The notes under the pieces are model-generated. The model saw nothing but the letters and a program-made list of their open reading frames with translations, had not been told where the DNA came from and ran no database searches. Shown one piece after another: positions 1 to 7,444 of a stretch of 64,000 bases of DNA. Each line of letters begins with the position of its first letter. The first letter of the stretch is position 1. The DNA is taken from assembly GCA_020427395.1 (NCBI GenBank), contig JAGQON010000011.1:1-64000 (forward strand), in the 5' to 3' direction. The DNA comes from Phycisphaerales bacterium (lineage in GTDB: Bacteria > Planctomycetota > Phycisphaerae > Phycisphaerales > UBA1924). The position numbers and the translations under genes are program-made.

Positions 1-994
1 CCCGATGACCGAGATGGCCCGCGCCATGGCGCGAGGCGACTTCGGCGAGGCCAAGAAGCAGCTCGAAGAGATGGCCGAGGCCGTCCAGAACGGCGACATG
101 AGCGAAGAGCAGAAGCAGCAGGCCGCCGAGCAGCTCGAGGCCATGAAGCAGCAGCTCGAGAAGATGGCCGAGAACCGTCAGTCGCTCGAAGAGCAACTCA
201 AGGCCGCGGGCCTGAGCGAAGAGCAGGCCCAGCAGATGGCGGCCGACCCCGAGGCGCTCAAGAAGGCGCTGCAGGACGCCGGTGCCAGCGAGGAGCAGGC
301 CCAGCAGCTCAGCCAAGCCGCCCAGGCCCAGCAGCGTGCATCCGACGCCGCGTCATCGATGGCGCAGGCCATGGGGCAGATGGCCTCGGGCATGCAGCAG
401 TCCAACCCCGACCAGATGTCGCAGGGCCTCGACTCGATGTCCGGGCAGCTCTCCAACATGGAGATGATGCAGCAGGAAATGAGCTCACTGGAGCAGGCCA
501 TGAGCGAGTGCCAGGGCCAGCTTGGCAAGCTCGGTGAGTGCAGCGGCGGTGGGCAGGGCCAGGGCTTCGGTGAGGATGCCAAATGGGGCGGGACCGGGCA
601 GTTCGCAGAGGGCAACAGCCAGGGCTTCGGCAGCGGCTCGGGCAGCGCCGGGCAGGGCATGGGCGCGGGTCCCGACGCGCAGGCAACCGATTACATGCTC
701 AAGAAGGAGCGGGCCGAGGTTAACACCACCGATGAGGGCCCCGTGATCGCATCGACGATGGTGCAGGGCTCGCAGATCAAGGGCGAATCCACGGCCACCT
801 TCAGCAACACCGTCTCCAGCGCCACCACCCAGGCCGCCGAGGCGATCGAGACCAAGCGCGTCCCGCGTAAGCACGAGAATGCCGTGCAGAACTACTTCGG
901 CAAACTCGACCAGAAGGCCAAGGAAGCCAGCGGCGAAGCCCAGCCCGCACAGCAGGGCAGCGACGCCAAATCTGAGCCCAAGAGCGACGGCTGA
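1..994 (+). CDS. C-terminal part of a coiled-coil protein (cut by window edge)
   Basis: The reading frame is open to the left edge, so the ATG at 5 is probably internal. About 330 residues are visible. The first half is rich in Glu, Gln, Met and Ala with repeated SEEQ-type segments and should form long coiled coils. A Gly/Ser/Gln-rich linker with a few Cys follows, then a compact C-terminal block ending in a VQNYFGKL-like stretch and a charged tail. That last block resembles the ends of large planctomycete membrane proteins encoded near BatA/VWA-type genes; this is a memory-based resemblance. No catalytic motif is visible. The next gene starts 35 bases downstream with its own candidate -10 element. 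Confidence 0.6.
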   Translation, partial: PMTEMARAMARGDFGEAKKQLEEMAEAVQNGDMSEEQKQQAAEQLEAMKQQLEKMAENRQSLEEQLKAAGLSEEQAQQMAADPEALKKALQDAGASEEQAQQLSQAAQAQQRASDAASSMAQAMGQMASGMQQSNPDQMSQGLDSMSGQLSNMEMMQQEMSSLEQAMSECQGQLGKLGECSGGGQGQGFGEDAKWGGTGQFAEGNSQGFGSGSGSAGQGMGAGPDAQATDYMLKKERAEVNTTDEGPVIASTMVQGSQIKGESTATFSNTVSSATTQAAEAIETKRVPRKHENAVQNYFGKLDQKAKEASGEAQPAQQGSDAKSEPKSDG

Positions 995-1018
995 GCGAAC
1001 CACACTCCTTCCCACCGG

Positions 1019-1024
1019 TACCAT
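1019..1024 (+). promoter_or_regulatory. -10 like element, leaderless start
   Basis: TACCAT ends 5 nt before the ATG at 1030, so transcription would begin at or beside the start codon. No clear -35 is visible. Confidence 0.4.
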
Positions 1025-1029
1025 GAGTC

Positions 1030-2115
1030 ATGCGAAGCATGGCTCTTTTTTTCATCGCGTGTGTGTCGCTCATCGCCGGGTGCGGCGGGAGCGCATCGGA
1101 CCCCTCAGCTGCGAACGGATCGGACCAGCAGCGCGTCACGCTCTACACGAGTGTCGATGATGCGTTCGCCAAGATGGTCGTCGCCCAGTTCGAGAAAGAC
1201 ACGGGCATCCGCGTCGATGTGCTGGGCGACACCGAGGCCACCAAGACCACCGGTTTGGTCACGCGCCTGCAGAGCGAGAAGGACGACCCGACCTGCGATG
1301 TCTGGTGGTCGAGCGAACCGATGGGCACGATCCTGCTCGATCGCGAGGGCGTGCTGGAGCCGGGCGGGATGCGGGGGACGGTTGGAAGCCAGTGGCCACA
1401 CGAACTTCACGCGCAGGATTGGTCATGGGTCGGTACGGCGCTGCGGCGGCGTGTGATCGTTTACGCAACAGATCGGGTTGAAACACCGCCCACCTCGATG
1501 CACGAGCTGATTGACCCTGCCTACAAGGGCCGGATCGGCATGGCGCGCCCGCAGTTTGGAACGACACGCATCCACATGGCGGTGCTCGCATCGCGATGGG
1601 ACCCAAGCGGCCTTGAGGATTGGCTCAGGAAACTCAAAGACAATGGCGTACGTCTGTACGACGGCAACGCCACAGTGGTCCGGGCAGTCGCCATGGGCGA
1701 GATCGATGTCGGTCTGACGGACACGGACGATGTGTGGTCCGGGCAGCAGAACGGCTGGAAGGTGGACTTCGCCTCCTTCGAACCCGTTGAAGATCACCTC
1801 CCACCAGCGAGCCGCTTTTTCCTTCCAGCGGATCAGATCCTGATCCCGAACACGGTGGCCATCATCAAAAATGCGCCGAATCCGGATCTCGCGAAGCAGC
1901 TCGCCGCGTACCTGACTTCGCCCACAGTCGAACGCCTGCTCTACGAATCCACATCGGGCAATCTTCCGGTCGATGCGGCGCTTCGTGAAGAGCTTGGGTT
2001 GCCACCACTCCGAAGTGACTTTGGAAGTGGCCCGAGCGTGCTGCCGGAATACGAGGGAGTCAGCGAGCTCGCCGGACAGGCCATGGACGCCTGCGAGCGG
2101 GTGCTGGGTCCATAA
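1030..2115 (+). CDS. Extracellular solute-binding lipoprotein, Fe3+ (FutA/FbpA) type
   Basis: The 361-residue product starts with a short hydrophobic signal ending in a lipobox (LIAGC), so it should be a lipid-anchored binding protein. The mature start, with a VTLYTSVDD strand and an AQFEKDTGI helix, matches family 1 / iron(III)-binding proteins of ABC importers, and a DVWWSSEP segment follows in the usual place. Length fits the family. No permease or ATPase gene is adjacent: the neighbours are a coiled-coil protein and an HD-GYP protein, so it is an orphan receptor or works with a transporter encoded elsewhere. The iron ligand is inferred from family resemblance; other anions or metals are possible. 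Confidence 0.8.
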   Translation: MRSMALFFIACVSLIAGCGGSASDPSAANGSDQQRVTLYTSVDDAFAKMVVAQFEKDTGIRVDVLGDTEATKTTGLVTRLQSEKDDPTCDVWWSSEPMGTILLDREGVLEPGGMRGTVGSQWPHELHAQDWSWVGTALRRRVIVYATDRVETPPTSMHELIDPAYKGRIGMARPQFGTTRIHMAVLASRWDPSGLEDWLRKLKDNGVRLYDGNATVVRAVAMGEIDVGLTDTDDVWSGQQNGWKVDFASFEPVEDHLPPASRFFLPADQILIPNTVAIIKNAPNPDLAKQLAAYLTSPTVERLLYESTSGNLPVDAALREELGLPPLRSDFGSGPSVLPEYEGVSELAGQAMDACERVLGP

Positions 2116-2212
2116 CACTCCGCTGGGTCCGGATATCGAGCGAACCACCGCCGTGATCGGCGCAGGCGGTAGCCGAAACACCCACCGGGGCGGCAATTCG
2201 TTTGCACGGGCG

Positions 2213-3277
2213 ATGATTCGAACATATCGCGTCGATGCACGATCCGTGAGCACCACCAGGAAGAAACTCGAATGGCAGTTCCGCCCACGCGACCGCAAGT
2301 CGTTCGTGGTCGGGATCCTGGTCTTCCAGGCGGCTGTGCTGGTCGGGGCGGAGATGCTCGTGGACACATGGCTGCGCCACGAGTTTGTGTTCGCGCCGGT
2401 CGTGGCCGATCGCCTGTTCGTGTTCCGCATCAGCATCGCGTTCTGCGTGTTCATGCTCACGGGCATGATCCTCTACCTGGCCTCGCGTCGCTACCGCGAC
2501 ACGCTGGAGCAGGCCAACAGCGAGCTGGCTCGCGAGGTTTCCAAGCAGGTCAGCTCGGGGCTCGCCAAGCGCAACGCCCTGATCTTCGGGCTCGCCAAAC
2601 TGGCGGACTATCGCGACACCGACACGGGCGCGCACCTGGAACGCATCGGGCTCTATGCCCGCGTACTGGCCGACGCGATGCGACCCAATCACCCCGGCAT
2701 CGACGCCAAGTGGATCGACCGGATCGTGCTCGCCTCGTCGCTGCACGACATCGGCAAGGTCGGTATCCCCGACTCGATCCTCCTCAAGCCCGGACGACTC
2801 ACCCCCGAGGAACGCTCGGTGATGGAGAAGCACACGCTCATCGGTGCCGACACGCTGCTGGCGATCCGCGCCAAGCTCGGAGCCGACGACTTCATCGATA
2901 TGGGCGTGGAGATTGCGCTCCAGCACCATGAGAAGTGGGACGGCACGGGCTACCCCTTCGGGCTCCACGATACCGAGATCTCCCTGGCCGCCCGCATCGT
3001 CGCTCTGGCAGATTTCTACGACGCCGTGACCAGCAAGCGGGTCTACAAGGAAGCGATGAGCCACGAGGAAGCCAGCAAGCTGATCCGTGAGCAGCGCGGC
3101 AAGCACTTCGACCCCGAGGTCGCCGACGCCTTCGTGGCCAACGAACGTGAGTTCAACACCATCCGGGCCCACAATCAGCACGAGGATGTCAACTCGCTGC
3201 GGATCATGGACCTTGAGGACATCGCCCGGCGGTTCATCGACGAGCAGGCCCAGGTCCGCTACACCAAGGCCGCCTGA
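2213..3277 (+). CDS. Membrane-anchored HD-GYP phosphodiesterase
   Basis: The product has about 354 residues. Two hydrophobic segments (about residues 26-48 and 60-85) enclose a short outside loop and lead into a coiled linker. An HD-GYP domain follows: HLERIGLYA, the LHDIGKVGIPD metal site, the HHEKWDGTGYP signature and DFYDAVTSKRVYK. All metal-binding His and Asp residues of the family appear intact, so hydrolysis of cyclic di-GMP (or cGAMP) at the inner membrane is expected. The frame is open back to 1973, but that stretch overlaps the previous gene; the ATG at 2213 lies after its stop and immediately before the membrane part. There is no PAS or receiver domain, so input probably comes through the short periplasmic loop. 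Confidence 0.88.
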   Translation: MIRTYRVDARSVSTTRKKLEWQFRPRDRKSFVVGILVFQAAVLVGAEMLVDTWLRHEFVFAPVVADRLFVFRISIAFCVFMLTGMILYLASRRYRDTLEQANSELAREVSKQVSSGLAKRNALIFGLAKLADYRDTDTGAHLERIGLYARVLADAMRPNHPGIDAKWIDRIVLASSLHDIGKVGIPDSILLKPGRLTPEERSVMEKHTLIGADTLLAIRAKLGADDFIDMGVEIALQHHEKWDGTGYPFGLHDTEISLAARIVALADFYDAVTSKRVYKEAMSHEEASKLIREQRGKHFDPEVADAFVANEREFNTIRAHNQHEDVNSLRIMDLEDIARRFIDEQAQVRYTKAA

Positions 3278-3285
3278 CCCGCCCC

Positions 3286-3291
3286 TATACT
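3286..3291 (+). promoter_or_regulatory. -10 like element, leaderless start
   Basis: TATACT ends 5 nt before the ATG at 3297. It lies in the 19-base gap after the HD-GYP gene and would allow separate expression of the amidohydrolase. Confidence 0.45.
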
Positions 3292-3296
3292 GGGGT

Positions 3297-4520
3297 ATGA
3301 CGCAGACCCAATCGCCCGCTCTCAACGCACTCATCGAAGCCCAGCTCGACGAGCTCGTGGCCATCCGCCACGACCTGCACGCGCACCCCGAGATCCTCTT
3401 CACCGAAGAACGCACCTCGCAGGTCGTGCAGCGCGAGCTCACCAAGCTCGGCATCACCTTCCGGACCAGCATGGGCGGACGCGAGCCCAACACCGGCTTC
3501 GGCGTGGTGGCGCACATCCCCGCGACGGTCGACAACCCGGGCGACTGCATCGGGCTGCGGGCCGACATGGATGCGCTGCCCATCGAAGAGGCCAACGACA
3601 TGGCCTACAAGTCCACCAAGCCCGGGCAGATGCACGCTTGCGGGCACGACGGACACACCACCATCCTCATCGGCGTGGCTCGCGTGCTCTCGCAGCTCGA
3701 GCACCGACCCAACCCGGTCACGCTCGTCTTCCAGCCCGCCGAAGAAGGCGGCGGCGGCGGCGACAAGATGTGCCGCGACGGCGCGCTCGATGGTGATGAA
3801 GCCAACGGCTTCGGCCCGTCCGTGAAGCGCATGTACGGCCTGCACGGCTGGCCCGATTTGCCGCTCGGCAGCGTCGCCACCAAGCCCGGCCCGCTGCTCG
3901 CCGCGACCGATACCTTCGACATCACGATCAAGGGCGTGCAGGGGCACGCGGCCTACCCGCACCTGTGCGTCGATCCGGTCGTCGCCGCGTCGCAGATCGT
4001 CAGCATGGCCCAGAGCATCGCCTCGCGCACCACACGCCCCACCGACTCGGTGGTCGTCACCTTCGGATCGATGCACGCGGGCAGCGCGTACAATGTCATC
4101 CCCGAAATCTGCACCCTCAAGGGCACCGTCCGCACGCTGGACATGGAAACCCGCGCCACGACCCGCAAACGCTTCTTCGAGCTCGTCGAGCAGGGTGCCA
4201 GGGCGATGGGCTGCGAGGCGAATATCAAGTGGAACGACGGCTACCCGGTGACGCTCAACGACGCCGCGGAGGCGGATCGAGTCGCGCAAATCGCTGAACA
4301 GGCAGAGGTTGTGAACGAGTTCCAGTGGGTCAAGGACCCCCAGATGGGCGGCGAGGACTTCGCCTATTACGCCCTGCGCGTGCCCGCCTGCTTCTACATG
4401 ATCGGGCTGAGCGAACCGGGTCGGGACCCCTTCCCGGGGCTGCATACGCCCAGCTTTGACTTCAACGACCGGGCGATTCCGGTCGGTATGGAGATGATGT
4501 GCCGACTGGCGCTATCGTAA
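3297..4520 (+). CDS. M20 family amidohydrolase/peptidase
   Basis: The 407-residue protein belongs to the M20D amidohydrolase group (hippurate hydrolase, N-acyl amino acid or N-acetyl-diaminopimelate deacetylase type). Visible motifs in order: RHDLHAHPE near the N-terminus, LRADMDALPIEE, the metal-binding HACGHDGH, FQPAEEGGGGG with the catalytic Glu, the GLHGWPDLP strand, a dimerisation domain around HAAYPH, and GGEDFAYY near the end. Length is typical. It should be a cytoplasmic metal-dependent enzyme that removes an acyl group from an amino acid or small peptide; the exact substrate cannot be read from sequence. The ATG at 3297 is chosen because upstream in-frame sequence lies in the previous gene. 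Confidence 0.9.
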   Translation: MTQTQSPALNALIEAQLDELVAIRHDLHAHPEILFTEERTSQVVQRELTKLGITFRTSMGGREPNTGFGVVAHIPATVDNPGDCIGLRADMDALPIEEANDMAYKSTKPGQMHACGHDGHTTILIGVARVLSQLEHRPNPVTLVFQPAEEGGGGGDKMCRDGALDGDEANGFGPSVKRMYGLHGWPDLPLGSVATKPGPLLAATDTFDITIKGVQGHAAYPHLCVDPVVAASQIVSMAQSIASRTTRPTDSVVVTFGSMHAGSAYNVIPEICTLKGTVRTLDMETRATTRKRFFELVEQGARAMGCEANIKWNDGYPVTLNDAAEADRVAQIAEQAEVVNEFQWVKDPQMGGEDFAYYALRVPACFYMIGLSEPGRDPFPGLHTPSFDFNDRAIPVGMEMMCRLALS

Positions 4521-4612
4521 AGGTCGATAGAGGCCGATGAATGGGTGAACGATCGTCGCCCAGGCGGCGTATATTGTTCATGCATCGCGGTCCGAGAACC
4601 GATGGAGTGAGT

Positions 4613-5050
4613 ATGAATCGCACAGCAACGCGCATCGTGAAGTCATCTGCCCTTGTCGCCGCCGCAGCGGTGCTCACCCTTTCGAGCGGCTGCCGCGTCG
4701 AACGCACCACCGGGCAGCGCCACCAGGCCCGCGCGATCGACACGATCCTGCGTGCCGAGGCGATGCGCCTCAACGAGCAGCCCATGAGCGAGACCACGCT
4801 CGAGGACTACGCCCACCTCAACGCGATGTACCAGGACCTGCTCCACGCCGCGATCCGCTCCGGCGAAGCCGAGCCCCTGAGCGTTCAGGAGGCCGAGGAC
4901 CTGCTCCGCCAGGTCGCGTCGGAAGCCCGCATGCTCCCCGCATTCCAGGACTGGTCGCCCGAGGCCCAGAAGAACTTCGAAGAGAACTTCTGGCGCTTCC
5001 GCCTCAAGAAGTGGCAGCAGTGGCGCGGCCCGGACTACATCTACGAGTAA
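4613..5050 (+). CDS. Small lipoprotein of unknown function
   Basis: This 145-residue product has an N-terminal signal with an Ala/Leu-rich core ending at SSGC, a good lipoprotein cleavage site. The mature part is hydrophilic and mostly helical, with Gln, Glu and Arg in abundance, and ends in a WQQWRGPDYIYE tail. No enzymatic motif is visible and the family was not recognised. The ATG at 4613 is preceded by GGAG at suitable spacing; an upstream in-frame ATG would place residues before the signal. A TATATT hexamer near 4570 may be its promoter. A strong terminator follows at 5071. Confidence 0.75.
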   Translation: MNRTATRIVKSSALVAAAAVLTLSSGCRVERTTGQRHQARAIDTILRAEAMRLNEQPMSETTLEDYAHLNAMYQDLLHAAIRSGEAEPLSVQEAEDLLRQVASEARMLPAFQDWSPEAQKNFEENFWRFRLKKWQQWRGPDYIYE

Positions 5051-5070
5051 ATCCACACCGATCTTCTCTC

Positions 5071-5095
5071 AACCGACCCGCGTGGTCGGTTTTTT
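5071..5095 (+). terminator. Rho-independent terminator after lipoprotein gene
   Basis: A perfect 8-bp stem, AACCGACC (5071-5078) with GGTCGGTT (5084-5091), a 5-base loop, and a run of six T directly after. Confidence 0.88.
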
Positions 5096-5144
5096 CATGC
5101 GCCGGACGGACTCAAACAGAATCCGACCGGTTGAACTTCGCGAA

Positions 5145-5150
5145 TAGAAT
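5145..5150 (+). promoter_or_regulatory. -10 like element, leaderless start for uvrC
   Basis: TAGAAT ends 5 nt before the GTG at 5156. There is no Shine-Dalgarno sequence between them, which supports a leaderless transcript. Confidence 0.5.
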
Positions 5151-5155
5151 CTCCC

Positions 5156-6610
5156 GTGGCAGACGATCCAGATACGCCATTCCTTGATGAAGAGGGGCAC
5201 GCGCCCGCGAACTCGCCTCCGCCCTGGGGGACCGAGACGAAGGTGGCGCGGTTGCTGCGCCTCCGCAACGATGCGCGCCAGCTGCCGCCCAAGCCCGGCG
5301 TGTACCTGATGAAGAACCACAAGGGCAGCGTGCTCTATGTCGGCAAGGCGACGAAGCTGTGCGATCGTGTGTCGTCGTACTTCATTCCCTCGACGGACCT
5401 TGGGCCGCGGAAAAACATGATGCTCGACGAGGTGCACTCGTTCGACATCTACATCACGGACACGGCCTGGGAGGCGCTGCTGGCGGAGAACCGCCTGATC
5501 AAGGACATCAACCCGCCGTACAACGTCGCGCAGAAGGACGACCGCACCTACCCCTACCTCGTCGTCACAACGCGCGAGGAGTTCCCGCGGGTGTTCGTCA
5601 GCCGCAACCCCACCGGCATCCGCAGCGACGGCAGCAAGGACCCGCGATTCAACGGCGCGACGATCCTCGGGCCGTTCACCTCGCCCAGTGCGCTCTACAC
5701 GGCGCTCGATGCGCTGCAGGGCGTGTTCAAGTTCCGCACCTGCTCGCTGGACATCATCGCCGACGACCCCAAGAACCGCTTCTTCCGCCCGTGCCTGCTC
5801 AAGGCCATCGGCAAGTGCACGGCCCCGTGCAACAACTCGATCGGCAAGGAGCAGTACCGCGACGATATCTCGCGCCTGATCCGCTTCTTCAAAACCAAAC
5901 GCACCACCGTGCTTCGCGAGCTGCAGGAAGAGATGCAGCGGGCATCGGCGGAGCTGGACTTCGAGGGCGCGGCCGTGCTGCGCGACCAGATCGAGGCGAT
6001 CCAGCGCCTCGACGAGCGGGCCTCGAGGGACGACCAGTGGCAGCCGGAGACCGAGATCGGCTACATCGACCCCAAGAAGGGCTGCGAGAGCCTGCGCCGG
6101 GCGCTGGGGATCGACAAGGAAGTCCGCTGCGTCGAGGGCTTCGATATTGCTCATCTTCAGGGCAACGAGACCGTCGCGTCGAAGGTGTGCTTCATCGACG
6201 GGCGCCCGTTCAAGCAGGAGTACCGGCGGTATCGCATCAAGTCGTTCCAGAACCTGCCCGGCGGGCGCGCCAACGACGACTTCGCCTCGATGCGCGAGGT
6301 CATCAGCCGGCGATACCGCAGCGCGGGCGAGGGGCACGAGCTGTACCCCGATGTGATCATGATCGACGGCGGGCTGGGGCAGCTCCACGCCGCGCTCGAC
6401 GCGTTCGAGCAGCTGGAGATCAAGCCGCCGATGGTGGTGTCGCTGGCGAAGAAGGAAGAGCTGATCTACATGCAGGGCAGCAAGGAGCCGATCCGGCTCG
6501 GTCGAAACAACCCGGGGCTAAGACTGCTGCAGCAGGTCCGCGACGAAGCGCACCGGTTTGCGCAGCACTACCACCATATTCTTCGGCGGAAGCGGACGCT
6601 GGGGGAGTGA
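5156..6610 (+). CDS. uvrC: UvrC excinuclease subunit lacking the C-terminal HhH domain
   Basis: The 484-residue protein starts with a GTG. After a short acidic tail it has the GIY-YIG nuclease (PGVYLMKN, VLYVGKA, ending with LIKDINPPYN), a CLLKAIGKCTAPC cysteine segment, a UVR motif (ELDFEGAAVLRDQI, about residues 262-280) and the RNase H-like 5' nuclease domain (CVEGFDIAHLQG, DVIMIDGGLGQL, DEAHRFAQHYH). It would make the dual incision in nucleotide excision repair with UvrB. Ordinary UvrC is about 600 residues and ends in two helix-hairpin-helix motifs. Here the stop follows the nuclease core directly, and the downstream bases do not continue an HhH domain in any frame I can see. It is therefore larger than Cho-type proteins, which have only the first nuclease. 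Confidence 0.92.
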   Translation: MADDPDTPFLDEEGHAPANSPPPWGTETKVARLLRLRNDARQLPPKPGVYLMKNHKGSVLYVGKATKLCDRVSSYFIPSTDLGPRKNMMLDEVHSFDIYITDTAWEALLAENRLIKDINPPYNVAQKDDRTYPYLVVTTREEFPRVFVSRNPTGIRSDGSKDPRFNGATILGPFTSPSALYTALDALQGVFKFRTCSLDIIADDPKNRFFRPCLLKAIGKCTAPCNNSIGKEQYRDDISRLIRFFKTKRTTVLRELQEEMQRASAELDFEGAAVLRDQIEAIQRLDERASRDDQWQPETEIGYIDPKKGCESLRRALGIDKEVRCVEGFDIAHLQGNETVASKVCFIDGRPFKQEYRRYRIKSFQNLPGGRANDDFASMREVISRRYRSAGEGHELYPDVIMIDGGLGQLHAALDAFEQLEIKPPMVVSLAKKEELIYMQGSKEPIRLGRNNPGLRLLQQVRDEAHRFAQHYHHILRRKRTLGE

Positions 6611-6665
6611 GGGAAGAAGGGACTGGCCACTAGCCATCAGCCACTCGGGGAAGAGCGGTTGCGAT

Positions 6666-6863
6666 GGGTGGCCCGATGGAACCCGCAAGGTTCCTTCGGG
6701 AACGCATGCCTTCGAACGATGATCCCGAAGGAGACTGCGTCTCCATCGGGCCACCCGGAGATTTCAGAACTTGGGTGCCACTACTCGCGGCGCAGCCGCG
6801 CAGTAGTGTCTTGGGATATCTCGAAGAGCACTACTGCGCCGAGGACGGCGAGTAGTGGCACCC
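6666..6863. repeat. Two tandem nested palindromic elements
   Basis: The first inverted repeat pairs 15 bases at 6666-6680 with 6742-6756. The second pairs 16 bases at 6773-6788 with 6848-6863 and holds a further inner inverted repeat (GCGCAGTAGTG with CACTACTGCGC). The outer arm of the second element resembles the third module of the composite repeats at 57970 and 58713 (shared core GCGCCG..GACGGCGAGTA..GGCACCC). The region fills the gap between uvrC and a convergent gene and has no coding signal. Confidence 0.75.
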
Positions 6864-6869
6864 TGCAAA

Positions 6870-7409
6870 TCACGGACCCTGCTTCTGAGTCATGTCCGGA
6901 ATCGCAAGCTCGCACGCAAGGCACACCGACTGCTCAATATCAACGAGCTGCTCAAACTCCTCGTTCGTGAGGAACTCGGTATGCCCATCCCAGAACGCGA
7001 CCGAGGTCCCATCGGGGTTGATATCGACACGCTCATGCAGCAGCGGGGTCCGCGCGAGTTGCTCCGGGGTAATGTCGTCGGGGATGCGCCGGTCGGGCCA
7101 GGGGAAGGGGACGATCCAGATGAGGTCCTGGGTGTCCTCGTCGCCAAAGAGCGGCTCAGGAATGACCTCAAACTGCTTGAGCAGGATCTCGCCGTACTGC
7201 TCTGTCAGGGGAAAGCGGCCGTCTTCGGTTTCATCCGAGAACGCCAACACATAACCAGCGACACTACGAAGATTCGCCTGGCGCTTCCTCTCTTCAGTGT
7301 GATGGGGACCGGTTCTATCGGGATGACGCAAACCAAACCAACCGACGATGATCGCGTAGACTACAACCGTCATCACGCCAAACCAGACTGATCCCTTCGG
7401 CTGTTTCAT
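6870..7409 (-). CDS. Pseudopilin-like membrane protein (DUF1559-type tail)
   Basis: This 179-residue product begins with MKQPKG and one strong membrane helix (about residues 8-30), followed by a soluble domain. Near the end it has SVAFWDGHTEF, which resembles the His-x-Asp-Gly type motif of planctomycete DUF1559/pseudopilin-like proteins; there is no clear prepilin peptidase site. The start at 7409 is chosen because further upstream in-frame sequence would run into the serine hydrolase gene, which ends at 7445. The two are probably co-transcribed, with a 35-base gap. Base composition is less GC-rich than in the neighbours. Function unknown; surface or secretion-associated is a guess from architecture. 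Confidence 0.65.
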   Translation of the reverse strand: MKQPKGSVWFGVMTVVVYAIIVGWFGLRHPDRTGPHHTEERKRQANLRSVAGYVLAFSDETEDGRFPLTEQYGEILLKQFEVIPEPLFGDEDTQDLIWIVPFPWPDRRIPDDITPEQLARTPLLHERVDINPDGTSVAFWDGHTEFLTNEEFEQLVDIEQSVCLACELAIPDMTQKQGP

Positions 7410-7444
7410 TGCTTCGTATACGCAACACGAACAGGTCGTGTTCC

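Noticed and set aside
5069..6388. Long minus-strand frame opposite uvrC
   Set aside because: It has shadow composition, no motif and no start signal; uvrC is certain on the other strand.
6666..6863. Possible CRISPR array
   Set aside because: The repeats are inverted and nested, not direct repeats with regular spacers.
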